The notes: a model not told the origin generated them from the sequence alone. Numbered from the stretch's first letter, positions 1-8,466 are shown. The stretch: DNA of 64,000 nucleotides from Ferrimonas balearica DSM 9799 (GCF_000148645.1 NC_014541.1:2131139-2195138), one strand, 5' to 3'. Made by a program: numbers and translations.

Positions 1-216
1 AGCGCCGAAGGTGAGCTCAATAAACTCCGTCAATTCTTGCTCTAAGGTGCGGTCGAATTCCGCTTCCCGCGCTCGCCATTGTGGCATCTGCTGTTCTCGG
101 ATGCGCAAGCGCCAGTTGTCGGGGTCGGCCAGACTGGCGTAACGAACCAGGAATGGCGATGAACGGGTAATCAGAAACTCGACGAAATCACAGGTGATGG
201 GAAGCGGGCGGGCCAT
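1..216 (-). CDS. hypothetical protein, 5' part only (runs off the window)
   Basis: An open frame on the minus strand begins at an ATG at 214-216 and stays open for 72 codons to the window edge, so the 3' part is missing. The visible protein starts MARPLPITCDFVEF and has a charged stretch rich in Arg and Glu near residues 40-65. I do not recognise the family. No good ribosome-binding site is visible, so the start is uncertain. A possible extended -10 element (TGGTACAAT on the minus strand, around 247-255) lies upstream and overlaps one copy of the TGTCACATGTG motif, suggesting regulation at that site (inference). Confidence 0.55.
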   Translation of the reverse strand, partial: MARPLPITCDFVEFLITRSSPFLVRYASLADPDNWRLRIREQQMPQWRAREAEFDRTLEQELTEFIELTFGA

Positions 217-250
217 AAAACACTAAAATGATGGAACAGGGTCATGATTG

Positions 251-264
251 TACCACATGTGACA
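251..264. promoter_or_regulatory. TGTCACATGTGGTA motif, copy 1 (inverted)
   Basis: TACCACATGTGACA on the plus strand is the exact reverse complement of the 14-mer at 436-449. On the minus strand it overlaps a possible extended -10 of the gene ending at 216. The near-palindromic core TCACATGTGA looks like a dimeric repressor site; the regulator is unknown. Confidence 0.5.
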
Positions 265-363
265 GCGGTGGAATTGCTCAGACTCGCCGGTCATCCTACT
301 GATTTTTGCGCGAAATTAACCCTCTCTCCTGAGGTAGATACTGGGCGATTTTCACGCTATCAC

Positions 364-375
364 TGTCACATGATT
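364..375. promoter_or_regulatory. TGTCACATG motif, copy 2 (partial)
   Basis: TGTCACATGATT shares its first nine bases with the other copies but loses the right half of the palindrome. It lies between copies 1 and 3, upstream of the small gene at 463. Confidence 0.35.
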
Positions 376-435
376 CATTGTCATTTTCTGTCGTTTTTGA
401 GGGCAGGGCATCGGTCAAGTGGTGACAATTTGCGT

Positions 436-449
436 TGTCACATGTGGTA
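436..449. promoter_or_regulatory. TGTCACATGTGGTA motif, copy 3
   Basis: TGTCACATGTGGTA sits just before the Shine-Dalgarno sequence of the 66-residue gene (GGAGG at 453-457). With copy 1 it forms a perfect 14-bp inverted repeat about 170 bp apart. A bound protein here would block transcription into, or translation of, the small gene (inference). Confidence 0.5.
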
Positions 450-462
450 ACCGGAGGCGAAA

Positions 463-663
463 GTGTCAGTAATGGGACTGCGATTTAATCTGTTAGCGCA
501 GCGCGCGGCTGATAAGGGCTACGGCATCAAAGTGAATCAGCATCACCCGGAGCGGTATGATTTGTATGCGCTCAGTGATCACAGCCACGACCACAGCGTT
601 TACGACATCAGTTACGAAGCGCTGCTCGAAGAACTCCAGGAGATTGAAGAGGAGGACAGTTAG
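463..663 (+). CDS. small acidic hypothetical protein (66 aa)
   Basis: The GTG start at 463 is preceded by a good Shine-Dalgarno (GGAGG at 453-457). The 66-residue product has a basic N-terminal part, a central His-rich segment (HSHDHSVYDI) and a very acidic C-terminus ending EEEDS. There is no signal peptide or membrane segment, so it is probably cytoplasmic. I do not recognise the family. The histidine cluster could bind a metal, but nothing else supports that. It lies between copies of a TGTCACATGTG palindrome, which suggests specific regulation. The strong ribosome-binding site argues that it is a real gene. Confidence 0.6.
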   Translation: MSVMGLRFNLLAQRAADKGYGIKVNQHHPERYDLYALSDHSHDHSVYDISYEALLEELQEIEEEDS

Positions 664-961
664 TTGATAACGCTGTTTCAGCCCGAATGCCAGTTGGCAA
701 GAAGAGCAGGGCGGCCGGACCAAAATTGTCGAGTCAGGAATAGTCTGCCAACTGTTGGCTAAAGGGCTCCGAGTCGATAGGCAAAGCCATCTCTGTCTGC
801 GGCGCACGTCGTTACCGAAAAGTCGAGGCGCTCCCAACGTAAAGCGCGGCACCATGCGCTTTACGCTTTGAGCTGTTCGGGCCACTAAAAGGCTCAAATC
901 TCATCGTTTCCTACGCGCCTGGATCAGCATCATGGCTCAGCCAACAGGCCGGATCCACCAC

Positions 962-975
962 TGTCACATGTGATA
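962..975. promoter_or_regulatory. TGTCACATGTGATA motif, copy 4
   Basis: This copy differs from copy 3 by one base and shares the preceding AC with copy 2. It lies about 300 bp downstream of the small gene and next to the inverted repeats at 1001-1059. Confidence 0.4.
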
Positions 976-1000
976 GGTAAGTCTGCCTGGTGCGGTTCGG

Positions 1001-1027
1001 CTGTTAACTAAAGCGCCGGGTTAACAG
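1001..1027. repeat. inverted repeat CTGTTAAC / GTTAACAG
   Basis: CTGTTAAC (1001-1008) and GTTAACAG (1020-1027) form an 8-bp stem around an 11-base loop. No T-run follows, so it does not look like an ordinary terminator. Confidence 0.5.
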
Positions 1028-1033
1028 ACTTCG

Positions 1034-1059
1034 ATGCCGATAATCCTAATTATCGGCAT
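1034..1059. repeat. perfect 11-bp inverted repeat ATGCCGATAAT
   Basis: ATGCCGATAAT (1034-1044) and ATTATCGGCAT (1049-1059) flank a four-base loop. There is no T-tract after it. The arm contains GCCGATAAT, which recurs in this gene-poor stretch at 1401 and, inverted, at 1461. Confidence 0.6.
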
Positions 1060-1847
1060 TACGCTGTCGATGGCCTGAGTTGTTTGATTCTACTGGACGC
1101 CAGAACCTTAACGAGGCGGTTCAAAACTGATTCTGCAAAGCAAGTGACGGTCACCAGCGTTGTTAATCCCATCAGGCTCGCAGCCAATAGCGATTCTTAA
1201 AACTGGCACTGCTGGAAACATCCAACCTTCGATTGGTCAGTGTGGATTGCCGACCTAGCCAGGTACAGTTTGGCGTAGCCGTTTTTCCTATAACTAGACT
1301 CGGCTACGCAGGACGGTCATCAGCGGACTCCGACACAGACCACGACACGTAACGGCAGGCATCCTTGAGTTCACACCTCGAGGAATATTTATTTGGCTCG
1401 GCCGATAATCCGGATTGAATGTCGGAGCGTCAGTCCAGGACTCAAAGCGCGTACGGCAATGGATTATCGGCACCGGTTGGGTTGATCGTTCGCATGCAAC
1501 CATCCAGAAATGAAGTCGGCTTGATGCGAATCGCCACAGCAACCGTTAGGATGGTTTTGGAACCAGAGGCTGCCGATAAACTAAGTGCTCAGTGATGATA
1601 GACGTAAAGTTGCAATCCGTTGTTATGCAGACCAACGCGAGAATCACGAAGCAACGCAGGAACCCTGAACGGTCAAATTCCGTACTAAGCCCCAAACCCT
1701 GACCCGGGATTCAATCTGATACTACACTGCGCACAATGTATATTATGTTAAATACGCAGTGGATGAACACAGGGCTCCCGCCTTTTTGGATTTCGCGTTC
1801 GCTCAGACACCCGTGCCGTCTGACCTGCTTTGGTCTAATCGTTAAAA

Positions 1848-2175
1848 TGCGCGCCAGCTTTTACCGAGGCTCGCTTGTCCGGAAAAATAGCCATTGTTTG
1901 GCTCAGCAGCTTTGTCCTACTCGGTATCCCGGCCACTGCTATCGGCTTTTCAGAAAATGGGATTGTGACATGGTTGCCACCCTGATGGTGGCTGGTTGGT
2001 GTGCCCAGTTAAGGCACTCAATCTCTCGCAGTATATCTGGCATTGGCCAATTAGTCGGTTCCTGGTTCGGGACTATCCCGCTGAGAAACGAGATAGCGAT
2101 ATCGGTTTCACCAATAACCATAAATCTTCCGTCTTGATATGCGCCTGTCGAAGAGAATGCATTCCTTTCGATTAA
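1848..2175 (+). pseudogene. possible relic of an acyltransferase-3 (OafA/YrhL-type) membrane protein
   Basis: Two plus-strand frames carry protein-like traces. The first (from about 1848 to a stop at 1983-1985) reads through a hydrophobic segment, KIAIVWLSSFVLLGIP. A second frame then gives SQYIWHWPISRFLV near 2026-2067 and ends at 2173-2175. The YIWHWP sequence resembles the conserved YLWHWP helix of acyltransferase family 3 proteins, which acylate surface sugars. The frames can only be joined by a shift near 1975-2000. No start codon with a ribosome-binding site is visible. The identification rests on one short motif and is tentative. Confidence 0.35.
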
Positions 2176-2524
2176 TGCGGGATCGCCTAATCCTTATTCG
2201 CGGTTTAAAGGGCTAAACCACCTGGTGAATCGATATATTCTTGTCAGGTACAGATGCCGATGATTATGCGTTTTCAGCACGTATCGTGAATGCATCATCT
2301 GTCCTTATTGTGTGTTTTACGCAGGCATTCTCAGCCGATGCCTGCACATTCGCGACAACCTGTAGCCATTTCATCCGGTGATGAACGCCTGGTAATCTTT
2401 CGGTTCTAGTGCGGTCAAAGGCTGAATGCCACCATCTCGTCGACGTGGAGTATATTACATTTCATTAGACAGATAGTTTGGCCTTTGACTTCCCTACCCT
2501 ATTTTTGGTTCGCATCAGGGACAA

Positions 2525-2548
2525 AAAAAGCGCCATCAGGCGCTTTTT
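2525..2548 (-). terminator. rho-independent terminator
   Basis: AAAAAGCGCC and GGCGCTTTTT (loop ATCA) form a hairpin with a T-run on both strands. It lies directly after the stop of the minus-strand gene ending at 2552. Confidence 0.85.
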
Positions 2549-2551
2549 ATT

Positions 2552-3592
2552 TCAGGCTGTTTTAGGCTGTCCCAACCACTGGAAATGATGATTAGCTTTT
2601 TTCCCGACCAGACCGGCCGTCATCATTTCATCGAATAAGGCATTCACTTCATCCACTGAAAGCTTAAAGTGTCGGGCTACCGCTTTTTTACTGCAGAGCA
2701 CCTGGTGGGTATCCAATGCCTCGCTGACCTGCTTCAACAGTGACACTGGCTCCGTTGACCCCTGCGCCTCGGAAGCACCTTCATCTGACGGCTCCAGGTA
2801 AGGCAGATAACCCGCGGGCTCTTCCCGCTTGGGCTCGTCGGCCTGCGCATGGTCCCGGCGCTCATTACGGCAATAGTAGTGGCGGAAGCGCTGCTCCTCA
2901 CCAATCAAACCGACGAAGAACGCTGCGAAGAAATCGAGCAAGATAGAGAGGAACACCACCAGCCCGAGCTGGGCTTGTTGTGAGGTGGTGCCGAACGCCT
3001 TGGCCAGACTGTCGATCAAACCCAGCACCGAGCCCTGGGCTACAGGCGGCAAGCTGTCCCGCTCCATCGCGAGACGCTGCTGTTGCTCGCGCAGCGCGTT
3101 GTTTTGCTCCTGTATGCGGGTCACGCCAGTGGCGATGCGCTCCATCTCGATGTACTTCTCGGCGGCGAGGTTATTGAGTGCAATCTGTTGGTCGATAGAC
3201 GCTATCTGGCGGTTAAACGCCTCAACTTTGGCCTGCTCGACCGCCATGTGGCTTTGGGCAGTATTGGTGGCACTGTTGATGCCGCCGATGCTGCCACCGA
3301 TCGAGATCACCGCCAATACCAGATAGAACACCAGTGCTGTTGCGGCTCCACTGAGGTTTTTGTGGGAGCGACGTTCGCCAAACTCATACCAGGCGTAGAA
3401 TTTTCCGGCTTCAAAGATGATTGCCAAGCCGCCGAACAGCGCCTGCATCATCGGGTTTTCATCGATAGACAAAAACAGCAAAAGAGAGAAAACCGTGGAG
3501 GCCAGAATCGCGGCGCCAGTAAAGGTATAAACACTGACCATGGCGAATCGGCCTTTGGGATATCGATACCCGATTTGTTGCTCGTATTTCAT
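2552..3592 (-). CDS. multi-pass membrane protein with periplasm-length coiled coil and C-terminal winged-helix-like domain
   Basis: The 346-residue protein has three hydrophobic helices in the first 105 residues and a fourth around 200-230 (VVFLSILLDFFAAFFVGL). Between them is a long Gln/Glu/Arg-rich coiled coil (about 115-190). After a charged, Pro/Glu-rich linker, the last 60 residues contain a helix pattern (SKKAVARHFKLSVDEVNALF) resembling a winged-helix domain. The architecture suggests a membrane-anchored sensor or a structural protein with a DNA- or protein-binding tail; this is inference and no function is known to me. The start lacks a clear Shine-Dalgarno. It ends at a strong terminator and appears to be a single-gene unit. 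Confidence 0.75.
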   Translation of the reverse strand: MKYEQQIGYRYPKGRFAMVSVYTFTGAAILASTVFSLLLFLSIDENPMMQALFGGLAIIFEAGKFYAWYEFGERRSHKNLSGAATALVFYLVLAVISIGGSIGGINSATNTAQSHMAVEQAKVEAFNRQIASIDQQIALNNLAAEKYIEMERIATGVTRIQEQNNALREQQQRLAMERDSLPPVAQGSVLGLIDSLAKAFGTTSQQAQLGLVVFLSILLDFFAAFFVGLIGEEQRFRHYYCRNERRDHAQADEPKREEPAGYLPYLEPSDEGASEAQGSTEPVSLLKQVSEALDTHQVLCSKKAVARHFKLSVDEVNALFDEMMTAGLVGKKANHHFQWLGQPKTA

Positions 3593-3799
3593 TAGGGATG
3601 TTCAGTTGCGCCCAGAGAACTCTGGCTATGTATCGGAAGGCGCAAAAGAATACTCCACTGCCGGCCACTTTGCAGTCGCAAAGGATTTATTTCCGAACAA
3701 GTGGATAAACACCCATCAGCTCGCGGAAATATTCGTCGTTGAGTGGTGGTTTTACGGCCAGAGAATAACCGGCCGGTTGGCTATTAGAAGGGCGATTCG

Positions 3800-4213
3800 T
3801 TACTCAGTGGGCGCATCCGCTAACCAGTCAAACAGATGGTGGTGCTGCTCACCCTTTTCATCTTCGGTGGTCACAAACAGACGCCACACCATGTAGCCGG
3901 AGGAGCAGGACCCGTAGATCACTTCAGCATTCCCCTGCTCATCAAACCGAACGGGGATGACGCCCATAAACATGTCGCGGCCCTCAATGCGCGAAGCAAC
4001 CAGTTTTTGGTCATCAGGTAGCGTCAGGTGGAATGTCAGCGGCTCTTCGCTGGGAGCGGAAAATGGGGTGACGGCCAGCGTGGCACCATTGCGGGTGCAC
4101 TCGCCCTGCTGAAATTGACACAGCGTCGGGTCCCACGTTTCGTTCTTTTCAGCCTGGGGATCTGAACAGCCGGAGAGGGCTGCCGCGACAATAATGATTG
4201 GTGCGTACTTCAT
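3800..4213 (-). CDS. putative lipoprotein (137 aa), unknown function
   Basis: I chose the ATG at 4213 because it places a short basic start and hydrophobic stretch directly before a lipobox, AALSGC, as expected for signal peptidase II. The mature protein keeps several further cysteines (CQFQQGEC and GSCSSGY), which could form disulfides in the periplasm. It has no membrane helix after the signal. I do not recognise the family. It is divergent from the cbb3 oxidase operon and shares the roughly 350-bp intergenic region holding two FNR-type boxes, so oxygen-responsive expression is possible (inference). Confidence 0.7.
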   Translation of the reverse strand: MKYAPIIIVAAALSGCSDPQAEKNETWDPTLCQFQQGECTRNGATLAVTPFSAPSEEPLTFHLTLPDDQKLVASRIEGRDMFMGVIPVRFDEQGNAEVIYGSCSSGYMVWRLFVTTEDEKGEQHHHLFDWLADAPTE

Positions 4214-4380
4214 AACAAATCCATCTGACAAGGACAGGCAAATGGTATCGAAACACGGCTTGAAGGTCAGCTTTTTGTATCGTGCATTAACCGCTGGTCA
4301 GTTCTTAACCCCTTGCCGGACGGTCACTTTTACATCAGTAGTCCATTTCTTTACCTATCTGATAACAGTTGTTTGCTACT

Positions 4381-4394
4381 TTGATCCAGATCAG
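4381..4394. promoter_or_regulatory. FNR-type box upstream of ccoN (distal)
   Basis: TTGATCCAGATCAG matches the FNR/ANR consensus TTGAT-N4-ATCAA except at the last base. It lies about 170 bp before the ccoN start, in the gap shared with the divergent lipoprotein gene. I could not assign a matching -10. Confidence 0.65.
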
Positions 4395-4453
4395 TCTTTT
4401 CCGTTCAGCCCTCACTGGGTTTTTTGACCTGCCTCAAGTATCATGGTCGCGCC

Positions 4454-4467
4454 TTGATAAATATCAC
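4454..4467. promoter_or_regulatory. FNR-type box upstream of ccoN (proximal)
   Basis: TTGATAAATATCAC matches the TTGAT-N4-ATCAA consensus except at the last base. It lies about 95 bp before the ccoN ATG. ccoN operons are known FNR/ANR targets in many proteobacteria, and fnr itself is encoded 7 kb downstream. Confidence 0.65.
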
Positions 4468-4561
4468 GTTGCGGCAAACAGTGGGACGCGAGCAGGCCCA
4501 AGAACTGTCGTCCTGCCGCCAGGCACACAGTAAATGCAGAAATTGCAGTGGAAGCATCGAT

Positions 4562-5992
4562 ATGAACCTGACTCATTCGCAAACCGACTACAACTATAAA
4601 GTTGTAAGACAGTTTGCCATCATGACTGTTGTATGGGGCATCGTCGGCATGGCTGTGGGGGTGTTGATCGCCGCCCAGTTGATCTGGCCCGCCCTGAATT
4701 TTGACACTCCGTGGCTGACCTACAGCCGTCTTCGTCCCCTTCACACCAACGCGGTAATCTTCGCCTTTGGTACCAGTGCCCTGTTTGCCACGTCCTACTA
4801 CGTGGTTCAGCGCACCTGCCAAACCCGCCTGTTTTCCGACAAGCTGGCTGCCTTCACCTTCTGGGGTTGGCAGGCGATCATTGTGGCTGCCGCAATCACC
4901 CTGCCGCTCGGCATCTCCACCAGTAAGGAGTACGCTGAGCTGGAATGGCCGATCGACATCGCCATTACCGTTGTCTGGGTGTGTTATGCCCTGGTGTTCT
5001 TCGGCACCATGATCAAGCGTAAAACCAGCCACATCTATGTTGCCAACTGGTTCTTCGGTGCCTTCATCATTACGGTAGCGGTGCTGCACGTTGTGAACTC
5101 CATGGCCATTCCGTTGAGCATGTGGAAGTCCTACTCCATCTACGCCGGGGCCGTCGACGCCATGGTGCAGTGGTGGTATGGCCACAATGCGGTAGGCTTC
5201 CTGCTGACTGCCGGGTTCCTGGGTATGATGTACTACTTCGTACCGAAGCAGGCTGAACGTCCGGTTTACTCCTACCGCCTGTCCATCGTGCACTTCTGGG
5301 CGCTGATCTCCCTCTACATCTGGGCTGGCCCGCACCATCTGCACTACACTGCCCTGCCCGACTGGACTCAGTCTCTGGGTATGGTGATGTCCCTGATCCT
5401 GTTCGCACCGTCCTGGGGTGGCATGATCAACGGCATCATGACCCTGTCAGGCGCCTGGCATAAGCTGCGCACCGACCCGATTCTTCGCTTCCTGATCGTG
5501 TCTCTGTCCTTCTACGGTATGTCCACCTTTGAAGGCCCGATGATGTCCATCAAGACCGTAAACGCCCTGTCTCACTACACCGATTGGACCGTAGGTCACG
5601 TACACTCCGGTGCGCTGGGTTGGGTTGCCATGGTTTCCATCGGTTCTCTGTACCACCTGATCCCGATTCTGTTTGGCCAAACCCGCATGTACAGCGTCAA
5701 GCTGATCAACACGCACTTCTGGCTGGCCACCATCGGTACCGTGCTGTACATCGTTGCCATGTGGATCTCCGGCGTAATGCAGGGCCTGATGTGGCGCGCG
5801 GTTAACGCCGACGGCACCCTGACCTACAGCTTCGTTGAAGCCCTGTCGGCCTCCTATCCGTTCTACTTCGTACGCTTCGTGGGCGGTGTCTTCTTCCTGG
5901 CTGGCATGTTCCTGATGGCGTACAACGTCTACCGTACCGTGAAAGCACCGAAGGGCAGCATCGCGGATCAACCGGCAGTCGCTGCGGCATAA
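4562..5992 (+). CDS. ccoN: cbb3-type cytochrome c oxidase subunit I
   Basis: This is the catalytic subunit of the high-affinity cbb3 oxidase, which reduces O2 at low oxygen tension and pumps protons across the inner membrane. The protein starting [12 protein letters not shown] (476 aa) has the usual length and about 12 membrane helices. Visible metal ligands include WWYGHNAV and GPHHLHYT (CuB histidines) and [10 protein letters not shown] (two haem histidines). An upstream in-frame extension to 4424 lacks family similarity and overlaps the proximal FNR box, so the ATG at 4562 is preferred. It is the first gene of ccoNOQP. Confidence 0.97.
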   Translation: MNLTHSQTDYNYKVVRQFAIMTVVWGIVGMAVGVLIAAQLIWPALNFDTPWLTYSRLRPLHTNAVIFAFGTSALFATSYYVVQRTCQTRLFSDKLAAFTFWGWQAIIVAAAITLPLGISTSKEYAELEWPIDIAITVVWVCYALVFFGTMIKRKTSHIYVANWFFGAFIITVAVLHVVNSMAIPLSMWKSYSIYAGAVDAMVQWWYGHNAVGFLLTAGFLGMMYYFVPKQAERPVYSYRLSIVHFWALISLYIWAGPHHLHYTALPDWTQSLGMVMSLILFAPSWGGMINGIMTLSGAWHKLRTDPILRFLIVSLSFYGMSTFEGPMMSIKTVNALSHYTDWTVGHVHSGALGWVAMVSIGSLYHLIPILFGQTRMYSVKLINTHFWLATIGTVLYIVAMWISGVMQGLMWRAVNADGTLTYSFVEALSASYPFYFVRFVGGVFFLAGMFLMAYNVYRTVKAPKGSIADQPAVAAA

Positions 5993-6004
5993 GGAGTACC
6001 GACC

Positions 6005-6616
6005 ATGAAATTCAAGCACGAGATTGTTGAAAAGAACGTCGGTCTGCTGGCCATCTTTACCGTGATCGCCATCAGTTTCGGTGGCGTAGCAGAGATTGTC
6101 CCGCTGATTTTCCAACAGGAGACCACGCAGCCGGTTGATGGCCTGAAGCCCTACACCGCACTGCAGATGGAAGGTCGCGACGTTTACATCCGCGAAGGTT
6201 GTGCCAACTGTCACAGCCAGATGATTCGTCCGTTCCGCGCCGAAACCGAGCGCTATGGCCACTACTCCGTTGCCGGTGAACACGTTTGGGAGCACCCCTT
6301 CCTGTGGGGCTCTAAGCGTACCGGTCCGGACCTGGCACGCGTTGGCGGCCGTTACTCCGATGATTGGCACCGTGTCCACCTGATTGACCCGCGTGCCGTT
6401 GTGCCGGAGTCCAACATGCCGGGTTTCCCCTGGCTGGAAGACAACGAGCTGGACGGCAAGTACACGGCTGAAAAGCTGAAGTTGTTCCGGGATAAGTTCG
6501 GCGTACCTTACGGCTCTGATGAAGAGATCGAGAAGGACGCAGAAAGTGTCAAAGGTAAAACCGAGATGGATGCCATCATCGCTTACCTGCAGGTCCTGGG
6601 CACCGCGCTGAAATAA
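6005..6616 (+). CDS. ccoO: cbb3-type cytochrome c oxidase subunit II, mono-haem
   Basis: CcoO is a membrane-anchored c-type cytochrome that passes electrons within the cbb3 oxidase. The 203-residue protein has one N-terminal membrane helix (about residues 12-36) and one haem c site, CANCH at 66-70, followed by the typical SQMIRPF. A distal Met in SNMPGFPW probably supplies the sixth ligand. It begins 12 bp after ccoN with an AAGGAG Shine-Dalgarno, and ccoQ follows after 10 bp, consistent with one transcript. Confidence 0.97.
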   Translation: MKFKHEIVEKNVGLLAIFTVIAISFGGVAEIVPLIFQQETTQPVDGLKPYTALQMEGRDVYIREGCANCHSQMIRPFRAETERYGHYSVAGEHVWEHPFLWGSKRTGPDLARVGGRYSDDWHRVHLIDPRAVVPESNMPGFPWLEDNELDGKYTAEKLKLFRDKFGVPYGSDEEIEKDAESVKGKTEMDAIIAYLQVLGTALK

Positions 6617-6626
6617 GGAAGAGACA

Positions 6627-6791
6627 ATGGATTACGGTACCTTTCACGGCTTTTACACCCTGTTCCTGATGTTCGCGATGATCGGGGTGTTCGCCTGGGC
6701 TTACTCCAAGAAAAGGAAGCCGTCTTTCGACGAGGCCGCCAATCTGGTGTTCGACGACGAAGACAAAGCGAAGGGATCCATTAAGGAGTAA
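6627..6791 (+). CDS. ccoQ: cbb3-type cytochrome c oxidase small subunit (54 aa)
   Basis: CcoQ is a small single-helix subunit thought to stabilise the assembled oxidase. The 54-residue protein starts MDYGTFHGFYT, has one membrane helix (about residues 8-26), then a basic stop-transfer SKKRK and an acidic tail (FDDEDK), as is usual for CcoQ. AAGGAAGAG precedes the ATG, and ccoP follows after six bases. Position between ccoO and ccoP confirms the assignment. Confidence 0.93.
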   Translation: MDYGTFHGFYTLFLMFAMIGVFAWAYSKKRKPSFDEAANLVFDDEDKAKGSIKE

Positions 6792-6797
6792 TCGCAG

Positions 6798-7787
6798 ATG
6801 AGTAACATTTTGAGTGTGATCGTCATCTTCTGTGTTCTGGCGGTCATGGTAGGCAGCTTGCTGCTGCTTATCTGGTGCCAGAAAGACAAGATGGGGAAAG
6901 AGGAAGGTGAGTCCATGGGCCACACCTTCGACGGCATCGAGGAGATCAACAACCCGCTGCCGAAGTGGTGGAGCTACATGTTTGTTCTCACCATCGTGTT
7001 TGGTGTGGGTTACCTGGCGCTCTACCCGGGCATGGGTAACTTCGCCGGCCTGCTGAACTGGACCTCCGCCAACAAGCAGGTGGTTAACCTGGAGCAGTCC
7101 CGCGAGCAGGCAGAAGCCGCCCGCGCCGAGGGCGCCACCGCACGGGTTCAGTACGACCGCGAAGTCGCCGCAGCTGATGACCATTTTGGTCCGATCTTCC
7201 AAGCGTTCGCTGCGCGTTCCATTGAAGACCTGGCCCAGGATGAAGACGCCAAGAAGATTGGTCAGCGTCTGTTCCTACAAAACTGTTCACAGTGCCATGG
7301 CTCCGACGCCAAGGGCAGCCGGGGTTTCCCTGACCTGACCGATGGAGGCTGGCTCTACGGTGGTGATCCGCAAACCATCAAGACCACCATCCTTAATGGT
7401 CGTCGTGGCATGATGCCGCCGAAAGGTGGCCTGCCGATCACCGACGAGGAGATCCCGGCGCTGGCTGAGTATGTGCTGAGCCTGTCCGGTCGTGACCACG
7501 ATGCCAGCCAGTTGGCTGCCGGTCAGGCTGCCTTTATGAAAGGCTGCTTCGCCTGTCACGGCATGGACGGCAAAGGCAACCCGCTGCTGGGTGCCCCGAA
7601 CCTGACCGACGACGCTTGGGTGTATGGTGGTTCTCGTGGCTACATCATTGAGTCCATCACCAACGGTCGTGCTGGCGTTATGCCGGCCTGGAAAGACCTG
7701 CTCGGTGAAGACAAGGTACATCTGATCACCGCCTACGTGTACAGCCTCAGTGCGGACAGCACTGGCAGTGCAGAGGCCGCTGAGTAA
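6798..7787 (+). CDS. ccoP: cbb3-type cytochrome c oxidase subunit III, di-haem
   Basis: CcoP accepts electrons from soluble or membrane cytochromes c and feeds them to CcoO/CcoN. The 329-residue protein has two N-terminal membrane helices (about 7-27 and 57-76), the conserved segment around NNPLPKWW (about 51-58), an Ala/Glu-rich helical linker, and two haem c domains with CSQCH at 163-167 and CFACH at 250-254. It is the last gene of ccoNOQP and is followed by a strong terminator. Confidence 0.97.
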   Translation: MSNILSVIVIFCVLAVMVGSLLLLIWCQKDKMGKEEGESMGHTFDGIEEINNPLPKWWSYMFVLTIVFGVGYLALYPGMGNFAGLLNWTSANKQVVNLEQSREQAEAARAEGATARVQYDREVAAADDHFGPIFQAFAARSIEDLAQDEDAKKIGQRLFLQNCSQCHGSDAKGSRGFPDLTDGGWLYGGDPQTIKTTILNGRRGMMPPKGGLPITDEEIPALAEYVLSLSGRDHDASQLAAGQAAFMKGCFACHGMDGKGNPLLGAPNLTDDAWVYGGSRGYIIESITNGRAGVMPAWKDLLGEDKVHLITAYVYSLSADSTGSAEAAE

Positions 7788-7794
7788 GCCTGAT

Positions 7795-7820
7795 ACGCCC
7801 CGCCCAGTGCGGGGCGTTTT
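7795..7820 (+). terminator. terminator of ccoNOQP
   Basis: ACGCCCCGC and GCGGGGCGT pair around a CCAGT loop and are followed by TTTT. It separates the structural operon from the assembly genes. Confidence 0.85.
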
Positions 7821-7987
7821 CCTTTATGGGCCCAGTGCAACATGCCACTAACGGCGCCCAAACGAATTCCCAGCATTGTCGATTGATTACACAAACAGCA
7901 AATGGAATCGGCAATCGTAAAATTGATAGTGCGATCCCCTTATCGCCTCAGTAGTATGGGAGCCCGCTCCCAATGGAAGGTAGAAAC

Positions 7988-8464
7988 ATGAAAGTGACCC
8001 CCTGGTATAAGCAGTTCTGGCCCTGGTTCCTGATTATCCTGCCCCTCTGCGCCGTCGCCGCTTCGGTTTACACCTTTTATCTGGCTTCAACGTCCCAGTT
8101 TTCGATGGTCTCCGAGGACTATTACAAGGAAGGCAAAGGCATTAACCAGGACCTGTCCCGCATTCGCGCCGCGAAAAACCTGGGACTGACCTTTGCACTG
8201 GAAGTGGATAACGATGAGATCCGCATCGTCCAGCACGGTGGCAAAACCATTGATACCGCCATCGAACTCGAATTCCACCATGCCACGCTGGAGCAGCACG
8301 ACTTCGTTGAGAAGTTGTTCCGTGATGGCACCGGCACCTACCGCCTGAACCTCGATGCGCCGTTGGAAGGCCGCTGGTTGGTTCAGATTGACGCCTACGA
8401 CCAAAGCTGGCGCCTGCAGACTCGCGCTACCCTGCCCCACGATGGTGTGATCTGGTTGAACTGA
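7988..8464 (+). CDS. ccoH: cbb3 oxidase assembly protein CcoH (FixH family)
   Basis: CcoH/FixH is a single-pass membrane protein needed for cbb3 oxidase assembly. The ATG at 7988 (MKVTPWYKQFW) has a good Shine-Dalgarno (GGAAGG) and gives 158 residues; an in-frame ATG five codons upstream overlaps that site. One N-terminal membrane helix (about 12-33) is followed by the family motif SEDYYKEGKGIN and a beta-rich periplasmic domain. ccoI starts two bases after its stop. The gene lies 200 bp after the ccoP terminator, so it probably has its own promoter. Confidence 0.92.
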   Translation: MKVTPWYKQFWPWFLIILPLCAVAASVYTFYLASTSQFSMVSEDYYKEGKGINQDLSRIRAAKNLGLTFALEVDNDEIRIVQHGGKTIDTAIELEFHHATLEQHDFVEKLFRDGTGTYRLNLDAPLEGRWLVQIDAYDQSWRLQTRATLPHDGVIWLN

Positions 8465-8466
8465 AT

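Larger units (their letters stand above)
664..2520. other. 1.9-kb stretch without an intact gene
   Basis: No open frame here has both a ribosome-binding site and a recognisable product. The base composition is visibly more AT-rich than in the neighbouring genes. The stretch holds one more TGTCACATGTG copy (962-975), two adjacent inverted repeats (1001-1027 and 1034-1059), three copies of an 11-mer GCCGATAATCC (1036, 1401 and inverted at 1461), and a frameshifted trace of an acyltransferase-like protein (about 1848-2175). It reads as decayed accessory DNA. Confidence 0.6.

Noticed and set aside
493-897. A 134-codon minus-strand frame across the small gene
   Set aside because: It runs antisense to the 66-residue gene, which has a good Shine-Dalgarno, and shows no family features.
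1001-1059. Integron attC-like recombination site
   Set aside because: The paired repeats lack the conserved GTTRRRY/RYYYAAC core boxes and no integrase is present.
1736-2137. A 133-codon plus-strand frame in the gene-poor stretch
   Set aside because: It has no ribosome-binding site or recognisable sequence, and the protein-like traces here lie in other frames.
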